This document shows, in pieces, positions 43,735-56,643 of a stretch of 64,000 nucleotides of DNA. Position 1 is the stretch's first letter, and each line of letters begins with the position of its first letter. Source of the stretch: Apoderus coryli (lineage: Eukaryota; Arthropoda; Insecta; Coleoptera; Attelabidae); contig OU452198.1 of NCBI GenBank assembly GCA_911728435.2, forward strand, positions 35,493,902 through 35,557,901, in the 5' to 3' direction. The notes below the pieces were generated by a model. The model was not told the origin of the DNA and made no database searches. It worked only from the letters and a program-made list of their open reading frames with translations. The position numbers were made by a program, and so were the translations under genes.

Positions 43735-46700
43735 GAATTAAAAATAGTGTAGTATATTGTATATATCATATTAATTTCTGAAACTTCCGATCGCAGTACG
43801 CTTCTCTTCCCTATGGCCTTTTGAATCTTATAATATAGTGACATGATTAAGAAAACAAATTGTATTATATTGTATATATCATATTAATTTCTGAAACTTC
43901 CGATCGAAGGACGCTTCTCTTCCCTATGACCTTTTGAATCTTATAATCTAGTGACATGATTAAAAAAACAAAGTGTAGTATATTGTATATATCATATTAA
44001 TTTCTGAAACTACCGACTGAAGTACGCTTTTCTTCCCTATGGCATTTTGAATCTTATAATATAGTGACATGATTAAAAAAACAAAGTGTAGTATATTGTA
44101 TATATCATATTAATTTCTGAAACTTCCGAGCGAAGTACGCTTCTCTTCCTTATGGCCTTTTGAATCTTATAGTATAGTGACATGATTAAAAAAACAAATT
44201 GTAGTGTATTGTATATTACATATTAATTTCTGAAACGTCCAATCGAAGTACGCTTCTCTTCCCTATGGCCTTTTGAACCTTATAATATAGTGACATGATT
44301 AAAAAAACAAAGTGTAGTATATTGTATATATCATATTAATTTCTGAAACTACCGACTGAAGTACGCTTTTCTTCCCTATGGCATTTTGAATCTTATAATA
44401 TAGTGACATGATTAAAAAAACAAAGTGTAGTATATTGTATATATCATATTAATTTCTGAAACTTCCGAGCGAAGTACGCTTCTCTTCCTTATGGCCTTTT
44501 GAATCTTATAGTGTAGTGACATGATTAAAAAAACAAATTGTAGTGTATTGTATATTACATATTAATTTCTGAAACTTCCAATCGAAGTACGCTTCTCTTC
44601 CCTATGGCCTTTTGAACCTTATAATATAGTGACATGGTTAAAAAAACAAAGTGTAGTATATTGTATATATCATATTAATTTCTGAAACTACCGACTGAAG
44701 TACGCTTTTCTTCCCTATGGCATTTTGAATCTTATAATATTAAAAATTAATTAATTAAAAAAACAAAGTGTAGTATATTGTATATATCATATTAATTTCT
44801 GAAACTTCCGAGCGAAGTACGCTTCTCTTCCTTATGGCCTTTTGAATCTTATAGTATAGTGACATGATTAAAAAAACAAATTGTAGTGTATTGTATATTA
44901 CATATTAATTTCTGAAACTTCCAATCGAAGTACGCTTCTCTTCCCTATGGCCTTTTGAACCTTATAATATAGTGACATGATTAAAAAAACAAAGTGTAGT
45001 ATATTGTATATATCATATTAATTTCTGAAACTACCGACTGAAGTACGCTTTTCTTCCCTATGGCATTTTGAATCTTATAATATAGTGACATGATTAAAAA
45101 AACAAAGTGTAGTATATTGTATATATCATATTAATTTCTGAAACTTCCGAGCGAAGTACGCTTCTCTTCCTTATGGCCTTTTGAATCTTATAGTATAGTG
45201 ACATGATTAAAAAAACAAATTGTAGTGTATTGTATAATACATATTAATTTCTGAAACTTCCAATCGAAGTACGCTTCTCTTCCCTATGGCCTTTTGAACC
45301 TTATAATATAGTGACATGATTAAAAAAACAAAGTGTAGTATATTGTATATATCATATTAATTTCTGAAACTACCGACTGAAGTACGCTTTTCTTCCCTAT
45401 GGCATTTTGAATCTTATAATATAGTGACATGATTAAAAAAACAAAGTGTAGTATATTGTATATATCATATTAATTTCTGAAACTTCCGAGCGAAGTACGC
45501 TTCTCTTCCTTATGGCCTTTTGAATCTTATAGTATAGTGACATGATTAAAAAAACAAATTGTAGTGTATTGTATATTACATATTAATTTCTGAAACTTCC
45601 AATCGAAGTACGCTTCTCTTCCCTATGGCCTTTTGAACCTTATAATATAGTGACATGATTAAAAAAACAAAGTGTAGTATATTGTATATATCATATTAAT
45701 TCCTGAAACTACCGACTGAAGTACGCTTTTCTTCCCTATGGCATTTTGAATCTTATAATATAGTGACATGATTAAAAAAACAAAGTGTAGTATATTGTAT
45801 ATATCATATTAATTTCTGAAACTTCCGAGCGAAGTACGCTTCTCTTCCTTATGGCCTTTTGAATCTTATAGTATAGTGACATGATTAAAAAAACAAATTG
45901 TAGTGTATTGTATATTACATATTAAATTCTGAAACTTCCAATCGAAGTACGCTTCTCTTCCCTATGGCCTTTTGAACCTTATAATATAGTGACATGATTA
46001 AAAAAACAAAGTGTAGTATATTGTATATATCATATTAATTTCTGAAACTACCGACTGAAGTACGCTTTTCTTCCCTATGGCATTTTGAATCTTATAATAT
46101 AGTGACATGATTAAAAAAACAAAGTGTAGTATATTGTATATATCATATTAATTTCTGAAACTACCGACTGAAGTACGCTTTTCTTCCCTATGGCATTTTG
46201 AATCTTATAATATAGTGACATGATTAAAAAAACAAAGTGTAGTATATTGTATATATCATATTAATTTCTGAAACTTCCGAGCGAAGTACGCTTCTCTTCC
46301 TTATGGCCTTTTGAATCTTATAGTATAGTGACATGATTAAAAAAACAAATTGTAGTGTATTGTATATTACATATTAATTTCTGAAACTTCCAATCGAAGT
46401 ACGCTTCTCTTCCCTATGGCCTTTTGAACCTTATAATATAGTGACATGATTAAAAAAACAAAGTGTAGTATATTGTATATATCATATTAATTTCTGAAAC
46501 TACCGACTGAAGTACGCTTTTCTTCCCTATGGCATTTTGAATCTTATAATATAGTGACATGATTAAAAAAACAAAGTGTAGTATATTGTATATATCATAT
46601 TAATTTCTGAAACTTCCGAGCGAAGTACGCTTCTCTTCCTTATGGCCTTTTGAATCTTATAGTATAGTGAGATGATTAAAAAAACAAATTGTAGTGTATT

Positions 46701-46958
46701 GTATATTACATATTAATTTCTGAAACTTCCAATCGAAGTACGCTTCTCTTCCCTATGGCCTTTTGAACCTTATAATATAGTGACATGATTAAAAAAACAA
46801 AGTATAGTATATTGTATATATCATATTAATTTCTGAAATTACCGACTGAAGTACGCTTTTCTTCCCTATGGCATTTTGAATCTTATAATATAGTGACATG
46901 ATTAAAAAAACAAAGTGTAGTATATTGTATATATCATATTAATTTCTGAAACTTCCTA
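43735..46958. repeat. 113-bp satellite, higher-order trimer of 339 bp, about 28 monomers
   Basis: Using 'gaaac' before the variable site as an anchor, monomers start at 43782, 43894, 44007, 44120 and so on, with 113-bp spacing to 46949. From 44007 three variants alternate A-B-C. A has 'taccgactgaagtacg', B 'ttccgagcgaagtacg' and C 'ttccaatcgaagtacg'. A recurs at 44007, 44346, 44685, 45028, 45367, 45706, 46045, 46158, 46497 and 46836. The 339-bp spacing is broken by a 4-bp excess (44685-45028, an altered A monomer) and one duplicated A (46045/46158). The first two monomers are of an unpaired older type. The array ends abruptly inside a B monomer at 46958. Confidence 0.95.
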
Positions 46959-47756
46959 AGGACAAAATTAGATTAGATTATTAACTCAGTGGAATGGGCA
47001 AGGTTGGAGCATATGCAGATGATATGCAATGTCCAGAGATTGTACAGAACAGTGCCACGTCTCAGTAGAGAGATAATTTCTTTCTAAAACAAATAATTTT
47101 TTCAAATTCAAATAAATAATTAAATTTATTGTCACACCAACCTGTAAATTACACCAATCCTTACACGGTTCCCAAATTTATTATGGACTGGGACCAATCC
47201 ATGTCGTCCAACCTGTGTTGTTTTGATCAACCATTTCTAAGTTATTCCAAGAATCTTCCACGTCTTAGTAGAGAGCGAATTTCTTTCTATAACAAATTAT
47301 TGTTTCGAATTAAAATATATATTCAAATTTATTGTCACACCAACCCATAAATAACACCAATCCTTGCACGGTTCCCAGATTTATTATGGACTGGTACCAA
47401 TCCATGTCGTCCAACCTGTGTTGTTTTGATCAACCATTTCTAAGTTGTTCCAAGTACTTTCCACGTCTTAGTAGAGAGCGAATTTCTTTCTATGACAAAT
47501 TATTTTTTTTAATTAAAATGAATAATTAAATTTATTGTTACACCAACCTATAAATAACACCAATCCTTGCGCGGTTCCCAGGTTTATTATGGACTGGCAC
47601 CAATCCATGTCGTTCAACCTGTGTTGTTTTGATCAACCATTTCTAAGTTGTTCCAAGTACTTTCCACGTCTTAGTAGAGAGCGAATTTCTTTCTATAACA
47701 AATTATTTTTTCAAATTAAAATAAATATTCAAATTTATTGTCACACAAACCTATAA

Positions 47757-49127
47757 TAATAATAATAATAATTTATTTCCAAATAATATATACATTCTTG
47801 TAAACACAATTCATGCCAGCCAGAAATAAATGAAATACCTCCACTGAAACCAAAAAATGGTTTGTGCGTGGATGCCATCAACTCATTTCGAAGCGTGCAC
47901 TCGTATACGATCTAATCACAACATAAGTATTAATATTAAAAATTTTGTAATACCCTAAACCGAAAGAAAAAAAAATAAACACTTATTCATGAGTCATGAT
48001 TCAAAACAATTCCCTATTACATTTAGACACAAAAAATCAAAAACAATAAAATAAAAATAATAGAACCAATAGAACCAGCACACTCGAGAACTGCACTTCA
48101 ATTTAATAATTTATTTAACCTTGAGGAACAATCCGAAACCCATGTTTTTATTTTCCTTTTGAAATGAAATATATTTTCAATATTTCTTATATTTACAGGA
48201 ATATTGGAATATATTCTCGGTGACAAGAAATAAAAAGAACGTTGCCCTTTTCTTTTAGAAGCTTTTGAGAAAACTGTTTTTCTTTCTTATGCCTTGTATT
48301 GTGATGGTGATCAATAGAAATTAACGTATGTCGTTTTTTTTGTTGTAGCAAAATAATTTTATAAAAATACAATTGTCTCAAACAAAATATTCCACTCTCT
48401 TTGAACAATAATTCAGTTGAAAACAATTTAGCCCTATTGAACATGATTTTAAGTAACAGTTTTTAAATAGTCTCTAGCGGCTTCACATGCACATTGTAAG
48501 CACCACCCCAACCAGCAATTCCGTACTGCAACAGAGATTGAACCAGAGCATAGTATACAGTAATTAACTGAGATCTAGGTAGAAATGACCTTAGCTGTCG
48601 AAACTTAAAAATAAGATAACGTATTTTTTTGTCTAAATTTTGTATATGCTTGTCCCATTTTAAAAATCTGTCTATTTCAATACCGAGATAGGTTATAGAA
48701 TTCGTCTGAGAAATCGTCACTTCATTCGTCGCGTCTTTTATATTTAATTCTCTGAATGGAGGTGCCTGAGCGTTATTACAACTAAACGCAATATATTTAG
48801 TCTTTTCAAAATTAATTGAAAGGTACATTTCATCAAACCATGCTTTAATTAAAGACATGTCTTCTTCAGCAATTTCTTGCACTTCTCTCCAAGTTCTAGC
48901 AGTATACAGAATCACAGTGTCATCGGCAAATGATGATACATCGCCTCTGCAGGATAATTGATAAAGACCATTGATGTAAAAATTGAAAAATATCGGACCC
49001 AAAACAGTGCCTTGTGGAACTCCATATTCTACAGATTGAGGTTCCCTTATTTCGCTATCAAGTCGTACGTACTGGATTCTGTTTGTTAAATAAGTTTTAA
49101 TGAGTTCCAGTCCTATTCCTCTTCCTA
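47757..49127 (-). mobile_element. 5'-truncated LINE inserted in the 203-bp satellite
   Basis: On the - strand it runs from 49127 (within the reverse transcriptase) to an (ATT)n tail at 47757-47775. The host monomer reads 'cctataaataacac' when uninterrupted and is split here after 'cctata'. Confidence 0.8.
48118..49127 (-). pseudogene. LINE reverse transcriptase, C-terminal part with one frameshift
   Basis: Homology begins at 'LGRGIGLELIKTYLTNRIQY', followed by 'YGVPQGTVLGPIFFNFYIN' (motif B), 'SSFADDTVILYT' (motif C, FADD), 'NFEKTKYIAFS' and 'ITYLGIEIDRFLKWDKHI', then 'YYALVQSLLQYGIAGWGGAY'. This frame meets a stop at 48463. A +1/-1 shift there continues the C-terminus as 'RAKLFSTELLFKESGIFCL' down to about 48190. 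The first 20 or so codons upstream of 49127 are satellite sequence. The good preservation suggests a fairly young insertion. Confidence 0.8.
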
Positions 49128-49430
49128 AATAACACAAACATTGCACGGTTCCCAGATTTATTATGGACTGGGACCAATCCATGTCGTCCAACCTGTGTCG
49201 TTTTGATCAACCATTTATAAGTTGTTCCAAGTACCTTCCACGTCTTAGTAGAGAGCGAATTTCTTTCTATAACAAATTATTGTTTCGAATTAAAATAAAT
49301 ATTCAAATTTATTGTCACACAAACCTATAAATAACACCAATCATTGCACGGATTCCAGATTTATTATGGACTGGGACCAATCCATGTCTTCCACCTGTGT
49401 TGTTTTGATCAACCATTTCTAAGTTGTTGA

Positions 49431-52400
49431 ATATGCTTCAAAACCAGGAGCCATGTTGCAATTGTCCAATTGAAATTTTGATATTTTCGTTTATTTCGAT
49501 AATACAATCACGAGTCGAGCTACTTTTTAATTTAACGACGACTTCGAAAATTGCCACCTCAAAAACTCACAAAAGTCCACAGTTCTGAGGAGCAAATAAC
49601 ACTTTAATATTTACGCGTTACCGGCGAATGTTGTATGATTTAAAATATCTGTAACAAAGAAAGTATTGATTAGTTATCAACTTAAGCAGATTATTTTTTT
49701 GTTTTTTTTTTTAATATAAAATCATTATGATAAATATTAATGACTTTATTTAAATATATCATACCATGTGACTAAACACTTCTGCATTAAACTCCACTCC
49801 TCCATTCCATTCCATTCCATGCTTAACCTTAACTAAACTAGGGCCTATGGGCACTCCTGAAATGTACAAAAAAAAAAGTATTTTAACAAATTATACAGTC
49901 ATTGAAAAGCAATTGATAAAGTTTTTGACATGGGAACAAATGGTCAGGATACTTATACTCAATTCAAAATATTCCTTAGGCTGACATAATTTACAATATT
50001 TAAAAATCAAACGGATCAAAATAATTGCCCGTTGATAAATATCCCTTAGTTGTTAAGCACCCCACGTTTTTAAGCATGTAGGTATACGGTTTGTAACTTC
50101 ATTTTGCTTATTGCTTTTGTATTATATACATTTAAACATATAACATCCCTATAGTACCTACCCCCTTGATAAAATTACGGTGTTATCGAAACATGTAAAA
50201 TAAAATACTTATATAAATAAATTAGAAATTAAGTTACTTCTATGACAGTCCTTTTTTAATTACCAAATATATATTATTGTATATTTTTCGAAGAGTTATT
50301 GAGTAATCTCAGAGAAATGACATATTTTGACGATTAAACGATTCCTGCCGATGGCATTGAGCTGAGGCTGAATTTTGTAAAAATTGTTTCTCAGATTCAT
50401 CCAGATGTACATGTATGTAAAATTACCAGAGTTGAAAGAAAATCTTGAATTACTGTTCTTTTTTATATAATTATATGTCATTCGTAATATGGGCTGGCAT
50501 TGGGTTTTTCAAAAAATTGCTTCTATAAATAATTCCGTGTCAAGTGTTTACAATTACTTTTAGAAGTACAAGATTTCTAAATTTAAATAGGTTGATCTAA
50601 GCAAGTAGAATTATGAATTAAATAAGATTTTCAGTTCATCCCGCTCGAGGGGCTGGTGCATAATCGTGCAGCTCTAAATAACTACTGTTTTGGTTTCCTT
50701 TAAAATTCAAGAAGTTATCAAGCCACCCTCGTAATATAATGCATATATATCCGGCACAAGGTACGGGCTTCACCTGTCTAATTATTAATCACATCGAAAG
50801 AATTCAAAAAAAAAAAAGTTATTTCGAGCTGCAGGCTGATCTAAAAAGTTATCAATATTAAAATGAAAATAACTTACACCTAATTCGCCTTCCTTTGCTT
50901 ATACTCCTGCATCCATTTTCCATTCCAATCCAACACTTTTGGATTAAAAACGTAAGCAGCTCGACAACATTAGATATCACATATCGCATTTTTTCACATA
51001 CGAGTATTATAACACATTACTATTGCGCGATGGACCCGACGCGTCTGCAACATAAAAAATAGAACATGTAGTTAAGTATACCAATTTGATCAAGATCAAA
51101 AACTTAAGACACCGTATAACACACGGGCAAAATAATGATCATGTATACAAAAATGTCTTCTAGAAACTATAACACACCATTGCAGTTGACCGAAAGATTG
51201 TATACTGCTGAAAATGCAAAAATCATAAAAAAATTGGAAATCGTATTGAAATATAATAAATTTTAAAATATTATACTTATATCCATAGGGTCTGTAAGAG
51301 TACTCATGATAGGTATTGGAAAAGTATAATCAGCACAGTAATCAAAATTCAGGGAGATACTAAAGTCGATAGGGACCAAGTCGCTAAAATATTTTCAAGA
51401 TAATCGCACTTCCGGTTATACGAGAAGTTGTGGTCAACTTGCTTATTTCAAATAGAACAATCTATATAATATTTAATTTCCTGGCTAAAATTCTACATAA
51501 TTTATGTATTATGTACCTAAGTCTAGCCGTTTTTGAAGCTTTGGGTCTAAAATAACTTTTGAAGGTCGACCAAAAAAGGTTATTTGTCCTTATACAGAAA
51601 TTTTAAATACCTATCAATGTCCAAGAAGAATCTTGTATAGAGGTGTTTAACCGGCATTCGTAACATCTCTTGTTACTATTTTTTTAAACGGTGTGGTCTC
51701 AAAAACAAGATTAAAAATGAAATGAAAAAAACAGTCAAAAGTCTAAAATGCTACCTATGTGTTTTGGTAATTTTATATAATTTGACATTAAAAATAAAGA
51801 ATTTTATTAGATATCGAAAATGCGTAAGTTTCGAAATTTTCACAAGGTCACATTTTTGTTTACAACTGATCAACTATGAAAATATTCATGGAGAAATTTA
51901 AATAAAATGTTAAACTCGAAAAACTTTAGAATATGAACAAAGTAAACTGTTAGAAGAGAGTTTGCAGATTTAATTTTTATTCATTTTTTCCTAATTTAAA
52001 TTCAACTTGATTAAATTTTGAACTAAAATATATCAAAAAACTTCTTGATGTAACCTATTTGTTTTTTTTACTAAAGTAGTTGTGGACCATTAAAAGCGGA
52101 GGTAGTCAATCAATTTCAAGCACTTCTTAAAAAAACTGGTGCCCATAAGGCACGAATAGCTTTCCATACAGAAATATATCTTCATCCTTATTCTTCTTAA
52201 TAATGAATAGGGGCATACGATATTGCGAAGCTTCAGCACTTGATGATTAATAAAAGAATGCAAAGAAATATATTTGTGTTTGCTAAGAGTTTTCCTGTTT
52301 TTTTTTAACTGTCTGTATGCTGTTTTAGGAGAGAGGTTAAGTTCCCAATAGTTGTCATTTCTGCTATAGTTTTTGTAATTACATATAGTATGTTGCTTAA

Positions 52401-53495
52401 TGTTATTATAAAAATGTATTATTTTGTTTTTTGAAATCTAGTTTTTTTGTGATAACACGTATTGGAAAATAAAGTTATTTATTATTAATAGAATATAAAA
52501 TCAAACTAACCTGTAATTAGCAAAAATATTTGAGTGTCTAGATTTATTTCGGGTTGTAACAGTATCGCTGTTGGTTGTTTCTTCGCAAGTTTTGCTTCTT
52601 TTCATCAACATTTCCATTGTTTGGAATGAATTACGAATGAATTACATTATTGCTATACTCGTTACAGGAAAACTCCATCTGGAAAAGCAATTGGTTTTAA
52701 TTTTAACAGTCAATACAAAATTATTTATTAACCAACCTGTTTAAAGTATATGACGTTTGAGAATTCCTAAATTGTTTTTGTGACTTTGTGATGTTCATTA
52801 TATCGATCAATATAATCTGAGAGTTGATAAAGGCTGCTCTATGGAAATGCTAATACTTGTCTCTTTTAATAATGTAAAATCAAATTCCAATTATTAGAAT
52901 TATAATTCCACATGAGAATGGACTACTTTTTAAAATTACTTCTATCTTTATTGAAATTTATTTATGATTAGGTAAGTTTTAATTTGAAATCTGGTGGTAA
53001 AAACAAACTTAAATTTTTGAAATATTTGTGATATTAAAGTTGTGTGTGAAGATAACAAAAATGAGTTTTAAACGACGACTTGGTTTTGTTAAACTTAATT
53101 AAAATATTTGGAAACAAATTTTGAATTTTATTACTTCAAAAAAAGAGCAGCCTTAAATAAAGTTCTTCCTATTGATTACTGTAGTATCTTTTCTGTCTGC
53201 CATGGTTCTGAAATACTTTTACTCGAGAGCACTTCTGCAAAAAAAAGTAAAATTATTATAAATAAGTTGAACACACACACCTATACCTATGTTATTTGCA
53301 TGGACAACTTATATTATATATATATTATTATATTTTTTAAATAGTTTAGAAGAAAATTTAAAAATGGTATAAATAATAATCACATGTGAGCAGCTATTAA
53401 TTTTTCGTGGGATAACTGTTATTTCTAACAGGATGATTTTAAAAAATACCACTTCACAAATATTTTTCAATTGACTTACACCTCAAAATCGTCGA
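49431..53495 (-). repeat. Tandem unit 1 (type A)
   Basis: Its left edge is fused to the 203-bp satellite by the shared phrase 't(t/c)gaatatgc'. Exon-like islands on the - strand lie at about 49434-49646, 49766-49858, 50886-51050, 52511-52678, 52750-52810 and 53110-53237. Each is bordered by AG before and GT after in that strand. Confidence 0.75.
52511..52617 (-). CDS. Short conserved frame in exon-like island, unit 1
   Basis: Starts with ATG and reads 'MEMLMKRSKTCEETTNSDTV' and then 'TTRNKSRHSNIFANYR' up to a CAG|gttagt donor. The same frame is kept without indels in unit 2 (58500-58606) and unit 3 (62765-62871), with a handful of substitutions (for example P/T, C/S and Q/R). No known domain, and no continuing exon with a conserved frame could be joined. 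It may be a start of a small gene or a chance open frame in a non-coding RNA. Confidence 0.3.
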
Positions 53496-54399
53496 ATATG
53501 CTTCAAAACCAGGAGCCATGTTGCAATTGTCCAATTGAAATCTTGATATTTTCGTTTCTTTCGATAATAGAATCACGAGTCGAGCTACTTTTTAATTTAA
53601 CGACAACGACTTCGAAAATCGCAATTGACACCTCAAAAACTCACAAAAGTCCACAGTTCCGAGGAGCAAATAACACTTTAACATTTACGCGTTACCGGCG
53701 AACGTTGCATGATTTAAAATATCTGTAACAAAGAAAGTATGGTTTAGTTATCAACTTAAACGGTTTATTTTGTTGTTGTTTTTTTTGGAATATAAAATCA
53801 TTATGCCAAATATTAATGAATTTATTTGAAGAGTACATACCATGTGACTAAACACTTCTGCATTAAACTCCACTCCTCCATTCCATGCTTAACCTTAACT
53901 AAACTAGGGCCTATGGGCACTCCTGAAATGTACAAAAAAAAATTGTTTTAGTAATTTATACAGTCATTTAAAAGTAAGTTATAAATAAAGGCAGTTTAAG
54001 ACATGGGTTTGGTGACAAGTATTTACAACTACTTTTAGAAATTAGGTACAGGATTTAAATTTCAATATGTTGATCTAATCAAGTAAAACTATGAATCAAA
54101 AAAGATTTTCAGTATAACTCGCTCGCGGGGCTGCTGAATTGTCCTGCAGCTCTAAATAACTCCTTTTTGGAATTTTTTTCTTACATGAACAAGAAGTAGA
54201 CTATTATAAACATAAATAGCTGTGGACTCCAGCAAAATCATAAGATTTCAGGGAAATTTTGTTGGATATACTTAAAGCAAATAATCATAAAAGTTTATAA
54301 TTTATAACTGAAATATAAAATAGGCTTTATTATACATACAAATTTCATAATATATGCTACTCTCGTTATTTCATATATTATTATACGAATATCACAAAA

Positions 54400-54545
54400 A
54401 TGTTTAACTTGGCCTCTCTTCAACGTATTTTAAGTAACAAAAAGTTTGCAAGACAAAGAAATATACAGCAAATTAAAAATTGCTATTTACAAACATATTT
54501 TAATAACAACCAAACGGCAAGATTATGTAGAGAAACAAAATAATT
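54400..54545 (+). pseudogene. Possible transposase N-terminal fragment in unit 2
   Basis: From an ATG at about 54401 the + strand gives 'MFNLASLQRILSNKKFARQ' and then 'CYLQTYFNNNQTARLCRE', ending in a stop. The 'YF-x-N-N-x-x-A-R-L' pattern resembles the HTH start of the DD41D transposase nearby ('LYFQNNSSARLTAR'). It is present only in the unit-specific segment. The similarity is short and may be chance. Confidence 0.3.
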
Positions 54546-56199
54546 TTTTACCAAAAAAAAAATTGCTTTAAGAGTTAAGAAATTATCAAACCACCCTCGT
54601 GTAATATAATGCATATATCCGTCACAAAGTACGGGCTTCGCCTGTCTAATTAGTAATCACATCGAAAAAAATTCGAAAAAGTAGTTATGTCCTGCTGCAG
54701 GCTGATAGTATACCCACTCTGTTCGCTCTTAAAAAGTTATCAATATTAAAATTAAAATAACTTACACCTAATACGCCTTCCTTTGCTTATACTCCTGCAT
54801 ACCATTTTCCATACCAATACTACTACGCTTCACGTAGATCAAAGCACTATTTTTTTCGCAAAGAAACACTTTTGGATAAAAAACGTCAGTAGCTCGACAA
54901 CATTAGAAATCACAAAACGCCCCTTTTCACATTTTATTATAACACATTACTATTACCCGAAGACGCGATGGTGATAAATATCTGCAACATAAAAAATAGA
55001 AAATGTAGTAATATCAATTTGATCAAGATCAAAAACTTAAGACACCCTATAACCCACTGTACCTATTGCCAAATAATAACACACCATTGCAGTTGACCGA
55101 AAGATTGTATACTGATGAAAATGTATAAATCATAAAAAAATTGGAAAACGTACTGAAATATAATAAATCTAAAAATATTATACACATATATCCATAGGGT
55201 CTGTAAGAGTACTCATGATAGGTATTGGAAAATTATAATCAGCACAGTAATCAAAATTCAGGGATATACTAAAGTCGATAGGGGCCACGTCGCTAAAATA
55301 TTTTCAAGATAATCGCACTTCGGGAAATACGGAAACATGTTGTCAACTTGCTATATTTTAGGTCTAAATTAAGTTTGAAGGTCGACAAAAAATCGTTATA
55401 TGGCCTTATACAGAAATTTTAAATACCTAATTAATGTGCATGAAGATTCTTGTATAGAGGTTTGTTTAACCTGCATTCGTAACATCTCTTCTTACTATTT
55501 TTTTATACGGTGTGGTCTCAAAAAAAAATTAACAATTAAGTTAAAAAACAGTATAAAGTAATTTTTTTAAAATGGAACCTATATGTTTTGGTAATTTTAT
55601 CTAATTTGACATTAATAATAAAGAATTTTATTAGATGTCGAAAATGCGTAGGTTCCGAAATTTTCACAAGTTCACATTTTTCTGACCTTGTCGGCTATGA
55701 AAATATACAAGGAGTAATTTAAATAAAATGTTAAACTCGAAAAAGTTGAGGGTAAGACCAAAGTTAACTTACACACTGTTAGAAGAGAGTTTGCAGATTT
55801 AATTTTTATTCACTTTTTCCTAATTTAATTTCGACTTGATTAAATTTTGAACTAAAATACGAGTATAACAGAAAACTTCTTGATGTAACCTATTCGGTTT
55901 TTTTTTACTAAAGTAGTTGTGGACAAACGGTAAAAAAGCACACAGGTTATTTAAAAGCGGAGTCAACAGCCTGAAACAATTTTAAGCACTTCTTTAAAAA
56001 AGCTCGCGCCCATAAGGCACGAATACCTTTTCATAGAGAAATATATCTTTATCCTTATTCTTCTTAATAATGACCAGGGGCGTACGTGCTGCTGGGCTTC
56101 AGCACTTGATGTTGAGTTATTATTATTACCATAATTTCTATGAGTTTGATGTTTGTTAGTAATTAATTAAACTCGTTTGTGGAATACTTAAAGCATATA

Positions 56200-56548
56200 C
56201 AGGGTGGTCCAACGAAAAGTTTGCACCTAGCTTTTCTCTTTTTTTTGTAGTCGAATGCGAAAATGCTCGGACACGTCGATTTTGCTTTTGAGGGGGACAC
56301 ATTTTAAACATATTTTTCGATCTGCGCCTTTAACCCCCTAGCGGGGGTGAGTAACAACCTTAAAATTTTAAATGGAAAGAGGGGTCTAATGACATATCAT
56401 TTGAAAGGACACAAAATTGTCTTTCTAATGATACCCTATTTGTCGAATTTTACTAAAACAGTTAATACGAAAACGACTTTAAAGACATTAAGCCGATAAT
56501 TTTGGTATTAATGAGAAATACAAATAAGTTTTAATTATTGCGAGTGAA
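56200..56548 (+). repeat. Left terminal inverted repeat of DD41D element
   Basis: Inverted partner of 57938-58286. Differences noticed by eye are in 'aaaagtttgc' versus 'aaaagattgc' near the tip, 'aacctta' versus 'aacccta', and 'aaagacatt' versus 'aaaaacatt'. Confidence 0.85.
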
Positions 56549-56643
56549 AACACCTGCAATCGTTAGTACATTCCAATGTTTGTTAGTTTTAACATTGCTT
56601 TGTAAAAAAAGTAAACAAGCTGTTAAATTGATTTATTAAAACG

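Larger units (their letters stand above)
47054..49430. repeat. 203-bp satellite, interrupted by a LINE
   Basis: The anchor 'accaatccatgtc' occurs at 47193, 47396 and 47599, then after the LINE at 49173 and 49376. All spacings are 203 bp once the 1,371-bp insert is removed. The partial first monomer starts near 47054. The last monomer breaks off at 49430 against the 4-kb array. Five monomers are seen; none is coding. Confidence 0.9.

Noticed and set aside
43735..46958. Possible CRISPR-like array
   Set aside because: The 113-bp units are contiguous monomers without unique spacers; this is eukaryotic satellite DNA.
47129..47756. Repeated 65-73 codon frames on the + strand in the 203-bp satellite
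   Set aside because: The period of 203 is not a multiple of three, so each frame is simply the same monomer read again. Composition matches the satellite and no family is recognised.
53471..53728. + strand frame of 85 codons, also at 63656-63958
   Set aside because: Repeated because the unit is tandem; it has no domain, is interrupted by indels in units 1 and 3, and the island's splice signals point to the other strand.
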